36,481 bases of DNA from B1-G15 sp964346135. GTDB taxonomy: Archaea; Thermoproteota; Bathyarchaeia; Bathyarchaeales; Bathyarchaeaceae. The stretch is taken from NCBI GenBank assembly GCA_964346135.1, contig CAYFTS010000127.1, positions 1 to 36,481 on the forward strand, read 5' to 3'. The translations under genes were made by a program, and so were the position numbers. The notes beneath the pieces are model-generated. The model worked only from the letters and a program-made list of their open reading frames with translations, ran no database searches and was not told where the DNA came from. How positions within the stretch are numbered: position 1 is the stretch's first letter; each line of letters starts with the position of its first letter. Positions 1 to 7,892 of the stretch are shown in pieces.

Positions 1-266
1 AAAGACCCCTGATCAATGCTAGTCACATTTAGGATAGACGGGTCGACGTTCAGACCGAACTCCCAACCATGAAGACTTTCCGCTTCAGTGATGTCAGCAA
101 TTGTTATGTTGATGGTGAAAGTTTCGCCAGGCCACATGTTCTCTACCCTTCCAGGATTCAGGGAAATCACTGGCTCGGAAGAAGCTTCGCCTGAACCTGC
201 CACTGTCACCATACTGATGATAAGGAAGATAATTGTGAATATTCGAAATACTTCTCCTCCTTTCAA
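1..266 (-). CDS. Secreted cohesin-like domain protein, 3' part cut by window edge
   Basis: Only the N-terminal 88 or so residues are in the window; the reading frame is still open at base 1. Read on the minus strand from a TTG at 264-266, it begins Met-Lys, then a hydrophobic signal segment (about residues 8-23), then a mature start near GSGEASSEP. The following beta-rich stretch (LNPGRVENMWPGETFTINI, then LHGWEFGLNVDPSILNV) matches the first strands of the cohesin-like domains in the two genes at 517-1182 and 2937-4484, which have YGWDV/YAWDV followed by FNPAVLE/FNSRVLE at the same place. The TTG start is my choice because no ATG or GTG precedes the signal segment in frame and a TATA box lies 37-44 bases upstream; the first in-frame GTGs (near 216 and 207) would delete the signal peptide. 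What lies C-terminal of the cohesin-like domain cannot be seen. Confidence 0.75.
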   Translation of the reverse strand, partial: MKGGEVFRIFTIIFLIISMVTVAGSGEASSEPVISLNPGRVENMWPGETFTINITIADITEAESLHGWEFGLNVDPSILNVTSIDQGS

Positions 267-302
267 TCCTTTTTCAGCCTCGCCAAATTCGAGCTCGACC
301 GC

Positions 303-310
303 TTTATAAA
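303..310 (-). promoter_or_regulatory. TATA box for the cohesin-like gene starting at 266
   Basis: The minus strand reads TTTATAAA, 37-44 bases before the TTG at 266. With the usual archaeal spacing of about 25 bases to the transcription start, the leader would be short. This supports the TTG start. Confidence 0.5.
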
Positions 311-366
311 CTATGTGTAAAGGACATTTATGAACTTTTACTTTGAAATTTGAAATATACCTGTTT

Positions 367-391
367 CAGGGACTTGTTTCTTAAGTTCCTG
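367..391. repeat. Inverted repeat (9-bp arms, 7-base loop)
   Basis: CAGGGACTT at 367-375 pairs with AAGTTCCTG at 383-391 around the loop gtttctt, with one G-T wobble. It sits in the 250-base gap between the stop of the anchored cohesin gene (517) and the start of the next minus-strand gene (266). No T tract follows it on either strand, so it is not a clear terminator; it could be an mRNA 3'-end structure or an operator. The rest of 267-516 shows only the TATA box at 303-310. Confidence 0.35.
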
Positions 392-516
392 GCATACAAG
401 CAAACATGGCAACATCGGGGAAATGTCCTTGAAATACCTTTTTACGTTGGTAAGTTCAGAATTACTATTCGCAACCTCCGATGAAAAGTGGATTGGAAGA
501 GCGCCGTGCTAGGTTC

Positions 517-1182
517 CTACCTTCTTCTCCTTCTCATGTAGAATAATACTCCAGCGCTGCAGACGATGACTGCGCCGATCGCTGCGATGAGCCCTATTGA
601 AAGCTCAGTTCCAGCACCGTTGTCAAAGGAGCCATCAACTGCCTTGTGCTCCATCTCTGTGTTGAAAGCACCTGCATATAATGTGTTAAGTCTGCTGAGC
701 TCAAAATGTAATGATGTTCTGCCACGGGAAACAACCTTAAACGTGACGGTAGCCAGTGTCCCGCTTCCAGTCGCTCCAGGTATTGGAATTGGATAGACAG
801 GCATGTGCGTGTTCCCCATTTTTATCATGCCAGCGTCATTGTCTATTATAGGCGTTGTCAAATCTTTCTCCCAAGTTGTTTCGTTGAAAACGGTCTTGAG
901 GAAAAGTCCCTCAGTTATTTCTACGACCTCTAGGACTCTCGAATTGAACTTTAGCCACACATCCCAAGCATATAATCCGTTGTACTCTTCGTCAACGACG
1001 AGACCGGTAACAGTTATGTTAACGGCAAAAGTACTGTCAGGTTCCAGATCCTTTACTTCTGGGGGATCCACAGCAACTGTGATCTCAGCAGGGGAAGCCA
1101 TTCCCACGCTTACTAGGGTTATACTGAAAATGAGAAGGGTGGCGAATAGTATCCAATGCAAGTTTCTTGTCACTTTACTCAT
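517..1182 (-). CDS. Membrane-anchored cohesin-like protein
   Basis: A 221-residue protein made of three parts: a signal peptide (about 1-30, ending near GMASPA), one cohesin-like beta domain (about 33-187), and a C-terminal transmembrane helix (about 194-215) followed by five arginines, which would leave the tail in the cytoplasm and the cohesin domain outside. The domain shares a series of short motifs with the protein at 2937-4484: IIDN..G..KMGNT, then GSGTLATVTF, then FELS.L, then H..VDG..DN, so the two are paralogues. A purine-rich ribosome site (AAGGAGAATGGAAGGAGA) precedes the ATG. Cohesin domains bind dockerins; here it is inferred that this protein is a cell-surface receptor for the dockerins at 1319-2863 and 4495-6693. 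Assignment to the cohesin fold rests on sequence pattern only. Confidence 0.8.
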   Translation of the reverse strand: MSKVTRNLHWILFATLLIFSITLVSVGMASPAEITVAVDPPEVKDLEPDSTFAVNITVTGLVVDEEYNGLYAWDVWLKFNSRVLEVVEITEGLFLKTVFNETTWEKDLTTPIIDNDAGMIKMGNTHMPVYPIPIPGATGSGTLATVTFKVVSRGRTSLHFELSRLNTLYAGAFNTEMEHKAVDGSFDNGAGTELSIGLIAAIGAVIVCSAGVLFYMRRRRR

Positions 1183-1318
1183 TCTTCTCCTTCCATTCTC
1201 CTTTTGAATATTAGATTGTTGAAGAAGTTTATCAAAGTATCGTTTTGTCTCTTCCCTCTCATGGTAGTTTCACGCTTCCAAAACGCTCTTTGCTTGGACT
1301 GTTGCCATTGTCTGCAGA

Positions 1319-2863
1319 CTATGTTTCCCCATAGTGGATGCTAATTACTAGGAGGTCGCCCATATTTACCATACCGTCTCTGTTTACGTCGCAGACTGGT
1401 CCCCAAATGGGATCCCAAGTGGGATATTCAGTCCATATGTGTCCTGGCATGGCTACTGTCATTAAATCGTCAATGTTAACATTGCCATCGGGAATTGGTA
1501 AGAGCCCTTCATCACTCATTCCGCATATGTCGCCCATGATTGTGATTTCAACTGGGTTGTTAGCTGGCTTATAGTTATCGGCGAGGTCTGTTTCTTCTGG
1601 AACAGCGGCTGCGGTGGCGTTTATGATGTATATGCCTTGAGCAATGCCTGAGGTGTTCCAGTAAAAAGGGGTCAGTGTATATGTTCGTCCAGCTGCTAAA
1701 AATATTGTTTTTGATCCTATCTGAGTTGAATTGGCGTAGCATTGGACTTCGAAGCTTTCTTCTTGTGTTCCTTGATTTTGAACTGTAACTTCGATAGCGA
1801 CTGTTTCGCTTCGTCTAGCTGTGGTTGCGTTGGTGGTGACGTTGATTATGGCTACATCGTGGTGTTCTGATGTTATGCTTGTTTTGTGGTAGATGTCTAT
1901 GTTACCGAGTCTTGTTGACGTCCATGCTACCCATAGGGTTCCGTTCATGGCTTTTGTGATTGACGGTTGTATGTCGCTTGCCATGTAATCAGTTAGCTTT
2001 GTATCGGTATGCCAGTATCCGTCGTAGAATTTGTAATACACGTTGTCGTATAGGTCTCTGTCTGAATTCCAGACAACCCAAACTGTTCCGTCGTGGGCTT
2101 GTGCAATTGATGGGTATGAATCGATCTCCGGGTCAAATGTTAATCTCATGTCAGGGGACCACAAGGTGCCATTGAAAATCTTGATATATATATCGCCGGC
2201 ATCCTTGGTCCAGGCAACCCAGATTTTTCCATCCGCCGCCTGCATTATTGATGGATCCCAATCAGCTGAGGAGTTATCCCATGTGAACCTCGTGTCGACG
2301 GACCATGAGGAACCATTGTACACCTTGTAAAAAAGCTCAGCTTGATGAATCTCGTTATAGACTTCTCTATTCGACATCCAGGCAACCCAGATTTTTCCAT
2401 CCGCCGCCTGCATTATTGATGGATAAGCATCGACGTATGGGTCTGTGGTCAGTAACGTGTCGTTGGACCATGAGGAGCCGTCAAAAATTTTATAATACAG
2501 GTTCCAGTCTTGTTCGTTTCTGTCTGACTCCCAGGCAACCCAGATTTTTCCGTCTTGAGCTTGCATGATTGATGGAAATCGGTCGGTGTGCGTGTCAAAA
2601 GTTAGTCTTGTGTCGTTGGACCATGAGGAACCATCATGCACCGCATAGTAAAGCTCACCGTTGGCGATTCTGTCTGATTTCCAAACAACCCATGTCTTTC
2701 CGTCGCTCGTCTGTGTGATTGATGGACACCAGTCGAAACTACTGTCCGAGGTTAACCTCATGTCGGGCCCCCACTCAATTGCATAGCTGGGTGGTGTAGT
2801 TTGCGCTAATGTAGCTAGGAGTAGAAACGAAGCGAGAATGACGACGGTAACTTTACGGTTCAT
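1319..2863 (-). CDS. Secreted beta-propeller protein with CARDB and C-terminal dockerin
   Basis: A 514-residue exported protein. The signal peptide (1-28) ends near PSYA. Residues 29-330 hold six repeats of about 48-56 residues with the pattern W..D.RLT.D...D..PSI.QA.DGK.WVAW.SDR, typical of a six-bladed propeller. A CARDB-like adhesion domain follows (about 332-443; DVAIINVTTNATTARRSETV). The C terminus (about 444-514) is a dockerin: a weak first repeat (PDGNVNIDDL), a linker with WGP, and a canonical calcium-loop repeat DVNRDGMVNMGD at 492-503. No catalytic residues are evident; the propeller may bind a ligand or substrate. It lies between two cohesin-like genes on the same strand (136 and 73 bases away), which suggests that it docks onto one of their products. 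That partnership is inference. Confidence 0.85.
   Translation of the reverse strand: MNRKVTVVILASFLLLATLAQTTPPSYAIEWGPDMRLTSDSSFDWCPSITQTSDGKTWVVWKSDRIANGELYYAVHDGSSWSNDTRLTFDTHTDRFPSIMQAQDGKIWVAWESDRNEQDWNLYYKIFDGSSWSNDTLLTTDPYVDAYPSIMQAADGKIWVAWMSNREVYNEIHQAELFYKVYNGSSWSVDTRFTWDNSSADWDPSIMQAADGKIWVAWTKDAGDIYIKIFNGTLWSPDMRLTFDPEIDSYPSIAQAHDGTVWVVWNSDRDLYDNVYYKFYDGYWHTDTKLTDYMASDIQPSITKAMNGTLWVAWTSTRLGNIDIYHKTSITSEHHDVAIINVTTNATTARRSETVAIEVTVQNQGTQEESFEVQCYANSTQIGSKTIFLAAGRTYTLTPFYWNTSGIAQGIYIINATAAAVPEETDLADNYKPANNPVEITIMGDICGMSDEGLLPIPDGNVNIDDLMTVAMPGHIWTEYPTWDPIWGPVCDVNRDGMVNMGDLLVISIHYGET
2209..2424. repeat. Exact 48-bp direct repeat inside propeller blades
   Basis: The bases at 2209-2256 and 2377-2424 are identical over 48 bp and exactly 168 bp (56 codons) apart. 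Both copies encode the PSIMQAADGKIWVAW part of blades 3 and 4. Other blades are only similar. This looks like a recent blade duplication or gene conversion. Confidence 0.8.
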
Positions 2864-2936
2864 TTTTAGTTTGTTCCTACTGTGAATTAGGAATGAAATA
2901 AAAAAAGGGGAATGTTTTTCTGTGTTTTGCGTTTGT

Positions 2937-4484
2937 TTAGTTTACGCGGATTACGAGAATGATACGTTGGTCGGTGAAATCTTTTTCGTATATGACGGCT
3001 GGTTCTGGTAGTTCTGCCCATAGAACGGCGTTCTGGCCTGACAGACCTGTTGAGTCCCAGATGAATGTCACCGTTGTGTTTTCTCCCACGTCGAGATTGA
3101 CTGATTGAACCATGACATCTTCTCCGTAGCGAAGTGTGACATCGAAAGTTTCGCTCATTGCACCTTGATTCTCGACAACCATGTCGATGGCCACGAGTTC
3201 TCCATCGTTAACTTCTGTCGCGTTGGGTGTTGCGCTAAGTAGAGCAGCATCGTGTGATGCAGGAGATACTTTGAACTGGAAGTCTTTTATGACGTTTCCC
3301 GGTTGCCATTCGTTATCTCTGAAGGTGTAGCATCGAGCCTGGACAAGGTACTTTCTCAGCCATACTATGTAGCCATAGGGCCACCAGTCGCCGCCGCTTA
3401 CACAGCTCCACTGGGGGTTACCATTTGTGTCGAAAGTTGCACTCAGAACTTCTTTTTTGTGGGGATCTATAGTTACCGTATCAGTCGTGAGTGTTCCGAG
3501 TATTCTGAGTTCGTCCCTACTAATTAAAGTGAATTCCACATAGGCTTGCATAGGATCGTCGGTTGGGTTTCCAACCTCGGCGTAGAGTTCATTTATCCGG
3601 TCTCCCCAGTACTCTTTCAACTGGCGTTTTTGAGGCCAAGCGGCCTTTCCCACTAGGTCGGCGAAGGTTCCAGCTGTTATCCAATCTACAACCTCTATGT
3701 CAACCTGTATTTCGTCAGTTAGACCGTCGATGTCGGTGACGTTCAACGTCACTGTGTAGATGCCATCCACTGCGTAAGTGTGATCCATGATCTCGCCCGT
3801 GGAATTAGTGCCGTCGCCGAAGTCCCAGTAGTAGCTTACGATCCATCCGCCATCGGGGTCATATGATGATAAGGCGTCAAAGGTCACTGGCATTCCGTTG
3901 ATCACAACGAGTGGATCGAAAGAGAAATCTGCAATAGGTGGCAGCACGGTTAACCTGTTATCAACGAGTCCGTCAATTGTTTCGTGAGGTATGTCCATCT
4001 TCCATCCAGCTTCATATGTGTAGAGACTACTGAGTTCAAAAGCTAGTGGGCTTATAGCATCTACGGCTTTGACTTCAAAGGTGATGGTGGCCAAGGTTCC
4101 GCTTCCACTCACTCCTGCAGGTGGAGGGGGTGGAAGATAAGTGTCACCCATTTTCACGGTGCCCATAAAGTTGTCTATCACCGGCTGAATCCACCCGATC
4201 GTCCAAGCTGTGACTGGTCCTAGGAAATTTGGAGTTGGTATAGCAACGGCTTTTGCCTCTAGAACAGCTGGGTTGAAGCTTATGACGACGTCCCAACCGT
4301 AAAGATTGGTTACGTCAACAATATTTACATTGACGTCGAAGGTGTCGCCGAGTTCAAGGGTTGGATCTACGATTGTTGGAACACGGACCTCAGTTGCTGA
4401 AGGAGACATGACTGAGCCTGTCATCAGTAGACTGGTGATCAGTAATGTCATCAAAGTCATCCAAAATATGTCTTTTTCTTTCAT
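2937..4484 (-). CDS. Secreted cohesin-like / PKD / CARDB multidomain protein
   Basis: Read from the ATG at 4484 this is 515 residues. The frame is open to 4601, but that part overlaps the upstream gene, whereas 4484 gives a clean signal peptide (about 1-30) and starts 10 bases after the preceding stop. Order of domains: cohesin-like (about 35-178; YGWDVVISFNPAVLE, IDNFMGTVKMGDT, GSGTLATITF), PKD (about 182-266; YYWDFGDGT then HTY...GIYTVTLNVTD), an unrecognised module (about 267-404) with aromatic and basic residues, and a CARDB-like domain (about 408-512; SHDAALLSATPNATEVNDGE). There is no membrane anchor. It probably acts as a soluble or wall-associated scaffold that receives a dockerin; the close spacing behind the dockerin-bearing binding protein gene points to that partner. 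No enzyme motif is visible. Confidence 0.82.
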   Translation of the reverse strand: MKEKDIFWMTLMTLLITSLLMTGSVMSPSATEVRVPTIVDPTLELGDTFDVNVNIVDVTNLYGWDVVISFNPAVLEAKAVAIPTPNFLGPVTAWTIGWIQPVIDNFMGTVKMGDTYLPPPPPAGVSGSGTLATITFEVKAVDAISPLAFELSSLYTYEAGWKMDIPHETIDGLVDNRLTVLPPIADFSFDPLVVINGMPVTFDALSSYDPDGGWIVSYYWDFGDGTNSTGEIMDHTYAVDGIYTVTLNVTDIDGLTDEIQVDIEVVDWITAGTFADLVGKAAWPQKRQLKEYWGDRINELYAEVGNPTDDPMQAYVEFTLISRDELRILGTLTTDTVTIDPHKKEVLSATFDTNGNPQWSCVSGGDWWPYGYIVWLRKYLVQARCYTFRDNEWQPGNVIKDFQFKVSPASHDAALLSATPNATEVNDGELVAIDMVVENQGAMSETFDVTLRYGEDVMVQSVNLDVGENTTVTFIWDSTGLSGQNAVLWAELPEPAVIYEKDFTDQRIILVIRVN

Positions 4485-4494
4485 TCTATTCACT

Positions 4495-6693
4495 TCACTC
4501 GTAATATGGTGGTGGCCACGACTCAACACCTGGTACGTAGTGAACGTTGATTTCAAAGAGGTCGCCTGCGAGTATTTTGCCGTCATAGTTGACGTCGACA
4601 TATGGCCCCCATTCGCCTACTGGATCTGGCCATGTTCCGTCGGGATTTTCATCCACGAACATGAAGCCTGGCCAAGCTGTCCTCATGAAGTCATCTATTC
4701 CAACGATTTTGTCTCTGACTCCTACTGTATGCGTTGGGTCGCACACGTCTGGCCAAACGAGCTGTCTGAAATAGGTAGGATTTGCCGTTACGCGAATGGA
4801 TTCGGTCAGTACTCGGCTGTGGTACATGAAAGGTCCTGTGCCGATTAGTGTGCCATCGACTTCAGGGCGAGCCTCCCAGATCTCCTCATTTGTCATAGAT
4901 CCCCATATGTAATCGGGAATCATAGGGATGGTGGCAATCCATGATTCTACCCAAACGCTTTCGACGCTATAGAAGATCTCAACAGTGAAATCGTCTATGA
5001 TGTCGATATGATCAAGCATCTCCACGTAGGGATAAAACAGCACTGATACAGTGCGTTTCATCACTTCGAAGCTGGTCTTTACGTCTTGGGCAGTGAAGAG
5101 TTTTGTAGTACCATGCCAGAGAATGTTATCAATAAGGTCTAGGTGCATGTAAGTACCCCATGTCCCTGAAGTCTCGTTATACCAGCTATCCGTGTAGTAA
5201 TCTGTAGCCATCCACGGTATGTTTTCGCTCACGTCAAGCGGGTTGCCTTGTATCAGATAGTCATAGATAGTTTCGAGGACCATCCAATCCCAGAACCATT
5301 CAGCGTGAACAGGGTTGAAGGATTCTACGTCATTCAGAAATCCTTGCCTCAACACGCCGCCCTTTTCAAAGATTCCTGGATGTGAATTAAGTTGACCGAA
5401 CCAACTGCTAAAGCCTACTCCTTTCTCGTTAACCAAGCCTAGCCAATCTTCGCCCGCGTATTTTTCCTCTCCAGAGAAACTTCCGTAATTTTTCCTGCCG
5501 GCCATGTAGCCTATATCATCAAACATTGGGATACCAGCTACATCATCTGCAACCATGTACTCAGCGTGATATAGAGCCTCTCTAGCATCATCTGTAGTCG
5601 TAGCAAACTTCAGAGCTTCACCCCAAGGATCATAGTCCGCGCGGTGGTAGCGCATATAGTTGTTTGCACCTGACCGTGGAAAGTTGTCCATTGAGGAGTG
5701 CCAAAGATCATAGTAGTAGTCGGGTTCGCGACCTATGTCCCAACCGCCCGTGTAAATGTGGTAGTCGTATTTGTTCCAAGCGTGGTCATAACATTCATTC
5801 CGACTCGCTATGTGACCGTTAACTGAAATACCTACAGCAGCCATGTTTGTCCATAAGATTTGACCTGCTTTGCTTCTATATGGATCATCGGATCTTATCC
5901 ATAACTCCAATGCCGGTAACTCTTCTTTGTCACCAGGATTCCTAGTCTTGGAGTACTCCAGTGTCCCATCGCTGTCATAGTCGCGAAAACCTGCGTTGTA
6001 AAGAAGCGTTTGAGCTTCAGTCATATCGAAGCTGTACGTTGGTATGGGATTATCCAACGTTGGATCAAAGAAGCTTGTTCCGTTTGCGAATTTCTCCCAT
6101 CCTCCAATAATTGGAGGAATGAACGTGTCAAGGGCCACCCCGTAACCTTCCATGAAGCTTATGAGTTGGTCCCTGTCGAACAAGTAGCTCAGAGCCCTTC
6201 TGAAGTCTCTGGTATCCCTAGCCCTTTGACGTGTGTAGTCAATCCAGTATGAGCCCTCGCCGTTTGGTGTCGGAAACGTCACAACCGTATTCCCCGCTGC
6301 ATCTACAGTTTCTCCGAGTCCATCGCCAATAGGCCAGTTTTGAAGGTTGAGGTCAAACTCATAATACCACAATCCTACAGTCGATCCCATCCAAATTCCT
6401 GCTCCTACTCCAGTGTCCGCTTTCCAACTCGGAATGTAGCTCGATGGAGTCGGCCAATCCATTGCATCGATGAGTCCCGCTTCAAGAGCAGCAGCCTGTC
6501 CTGGTACGTCTCCTGGTACTATATCAAATATTATGTCACTGACCCTCGGTCCGTACTTCTCGTATGTTTCCGCATATGGCGGATTGGTTGGCGGATTCCA
6601 TTCGCTTGAAAACACCGGAATCATAGAATTTGTCGATATCAGAAGAATCGCGGAAAATATTGCCGTAATCCATACTGTACTCTTTGTTTTCAT
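4495..6693 (-). CDS. Peptide-type ABC solute-binding protein (family 5) with C-terminal dockerin
   Basis: A 732-residue exported protein. The signal peptide (about 1-29) ends near PVFS. The body (about 35-645) is an extracellular family 5 (oligopeptide/dipeptide) binding protein, with features such as RDFRRALSYLFDRDQLI, FDMTEAQTLLYNAGF and IGTGPFMYHS. The last 83 residues are not part of that fold: VRDKIVGIDDF is a weak first dockerin repeat and DVNYDGKILAGD (about 700-711) is a canonical calcium-loop repeat, with a WGP-containing linker as in the propeller protein. Family members usually end near 500-600 residues. It is divergent from the permease genes at 6891 and is followed after 10 bases by the cohesin-like gene at 2937-4484. 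It is inferred to capture peptides for DppBCDF while docked to surface cohesins. There is a ribosome site AAAGGAG before the ATG. Confidence 0.88.
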   Translation of the reverse strand: MKTKSTVWITAIFSAILLISTNSMIPVFSSEWNPPTNPPYAETYEKYGPRVSDIIFDIVPGDVPGQAAALEAGLIDAMDWPTPSSYIPSWKADTGVGAGIWMGSTVGLWYYEFDLNLQNWPIGDGLGETVDAAGNTVVTFPTPNGEGSYWIDYTRQRARDTRDFRRALSYLFDRDQLISFMEGYGVALDTFIPPIIGGWEKFANGTSFFDPTLDNPIPTYSFDMTEAQTLLYNAGFRDYDSDGTLEYSKTRNPGDKEELPALELWIRSDDPYRSKAGQILWTNMAAVGISVNGHIASRNECYDHAWNKYDYHIYTGGWDIGREPDYYYDLWHSSMDNFPRSGANNYMRYHRADYDPWGEALKFATTTDDAREALYHAEYMVADDVAGIPMFDDIGYMAGRKNYGSFSGEEKYAGEDWLGLVNEKGVGFSSWFGQLNSHPGIFEKGGVLRQGFLNDVESFNPVHAEWFWDWMVLETIYDYLIQGNPLDVSENIPWMATDYYTDSWYNETSGTWGTYMHLDLIDNILWHGTTKLFTAQDVKTSFEVMKRTVSVLFYPYVEMLDHIDIIDDFTVEIFYSVESVWVESWIATIPMIPDYIWGSMTNEEIWEARPEVDGTLIGTGPFMYHSRVLTESIRVTANPTYFRQLVWPDVCDPTHTVGVRDKIVGIDDFMRTAWPGFMFVDENPDGTWPDPVGEWGPYVDVNYDGKILAGDLFEINVHYVPGVESWPPPYYE

Positions 6694-6745
6694 GTTTTTT
6701 CTTTCTCCTTTCCTTCTTTTCGCAATAGAAACTTATCATTCAAAA

Positions 6746-6755
6746 GATTTAAAAG
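6746..6755 (-). promoter_or_regulatory. TATA box for the binding-protein operon
   Basis: The minus strand reads CTTTTAAATC about 55 bases before the ATG at 6693. It lies in the 197-base divergent region between the binding protein and the permease gene at 6891. A plus-strand counterpart (GTTAAAAAC near 6828) is weaker. Confidence 0.4.
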
Positions 6756-6890
6756 TTTCCTTTAAAACAGAAAAATCCAAAATCTTCAAAATAGCATCTA
6801 CTGATCGAAAATACCCTCCTACGCAAAAGTTAAAAACTAAAATACTTTGTTTTAGTTATCTACAAAGCTGCTGAAGAGGATGTAGCCTGG

Positions 6891-7886
6891 TTGGGTCTAA
6901 GAGCGTACATCGCGAAAAGAATACTTTTCTCAATTGTTCTCGTATACTTTGTAATAACGGTTAATTTCATCATATTCATGTTAATGCCAGGAGATCCTGC
7001 GATGCGTTTTGCAGATGCATCGAGAATACGAAAGCCAGAAATTATCCAAAACATAGTGGAACGATTTGGACTTAATCAACCGTTGCACGTTCGATATGTC
7101 AAGTATGTAGGTAATATGCTAACTGGACAGTTTGGATATTCCTTTTCCACGAAGGCTCCTATTGCCGAGGAAGTCGGGTTACGTCTCCAAAACACTCTTG
7201 TGTTAATTATTCCTCCCGAAATATTTTCGATACTAATTGGCATCGGGTTAGGGGTCATCGCCGCGAAAAAGAGGGGTGGAAAAACTGACAGCGCTGCAGT
7301 GATAACTTCGCTAATAGCCTACTCTCTACCTGTGTTTTGGATAGGGATGATGCTTATACTAATCTTCGCCTACAACCTCAATTGGTTTCCACCAGGACAT
7401 ACCCAACCTGTCTCATGGAGCCTATTACCGGGAGGAAAACCCGATAATTTTTTGGTGGAAATCACAACTCGACTGCACCACCTTGTCTTACCATGGACTA
7501 CCCTTGTCCTTCTATCGTATGGTGGTTGGCTTCTCTTAACGAGAGCAACGATGTTAGAGGTCATTACTGAAGACTATGTGCTAACCGCTAGAGCAAAAGG
7601 TCTTAAGGAGAGAACCGTGTTATTCAAACATACATTGAAAAACGCCTCACTGCCCATAATAACCGAAGTAGCAATAACGTTCGGCTTCTTGCTTTCAGGA
7701 GCGATAGTTACAGAACAGGTTTTCGGCTACCCGGGACTCGGATGGTGGATTTGGAATTCCATAGATAGCAAGGATTATCCAGCTCTACAAGCAATCTTTT
7801 TCATAATTGCACTATGCGTGATTGTGGCAAATTTCATGGCAGACCTCCTTTATGGAGTTGTAGATCCCCGAGTGAAGTACGGGTGA
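6891..7886 (+). CDS. dppB: Peptide ABC transporter permease, DppB type
   Basis: A 331-residue integral membrane protein with the DppB layout: N-terminal helix (about 9-30, ILFSIVLVYFVITVNFIIFM) followed by the characteristic LMPGDPAMRF, a periplasm-side segment with FGLNQPLHVRYVKYVGNML and GQFGYSF, then five more helices. The ATPase-contacting loop reads DYVLTARAKGLKERTVLFKH, followed by the VFGYPGLGWW signature. The start is a TTG with GAAGAGG 11 bases upstream; no better start is in frame. It is the first gene of a permease pair, with the partner beginning 6 bases after its stop. Substrates are probably oligopeptides or dipeptides delivered by the divergently encoded binding protein, although family 5 systems also move sugars and metal chelates. 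Confidence 0.9.
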   Translation: MGLRAYIAKRILFSIVLVYFVITVNFIIFMLMPGDPAMRFADASRIRKPEIIQNIVERFGLNQPLHVRYVKYVGNMLTGQFGYSFSTKAPIAEEVGLRLQNTLVLIIPPEIFSILIGIGLGVIAAKKRGGKTDSAAVITSLIAYSLPVFWIGMMLILIFAYNLNWFPPGHTQPVSWSLLPGGKPDNFLVEITTRLHHLVLPWTTLVLLSYGGWLLLTRATMLEVITEDYVLTARAKGLKERTVLFKHTLKNASLPIITEVAITFGFLLSGAIVTEQVFGYPGLGWWIWNSIDSKDYPALQAIFFIIALCVIVANFMADLLYGVVDPRVKYG

Positions 7887-7892
7887 CAAGAG

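Noticed and set aside
4485..4601. N-terminal extension of the scaffold-like protein upstream of 4484
   Set aside because: It would overlap the coding end of the binding protein and hide the signal peptide; the ATG at 4484 gives a normal exported protein.
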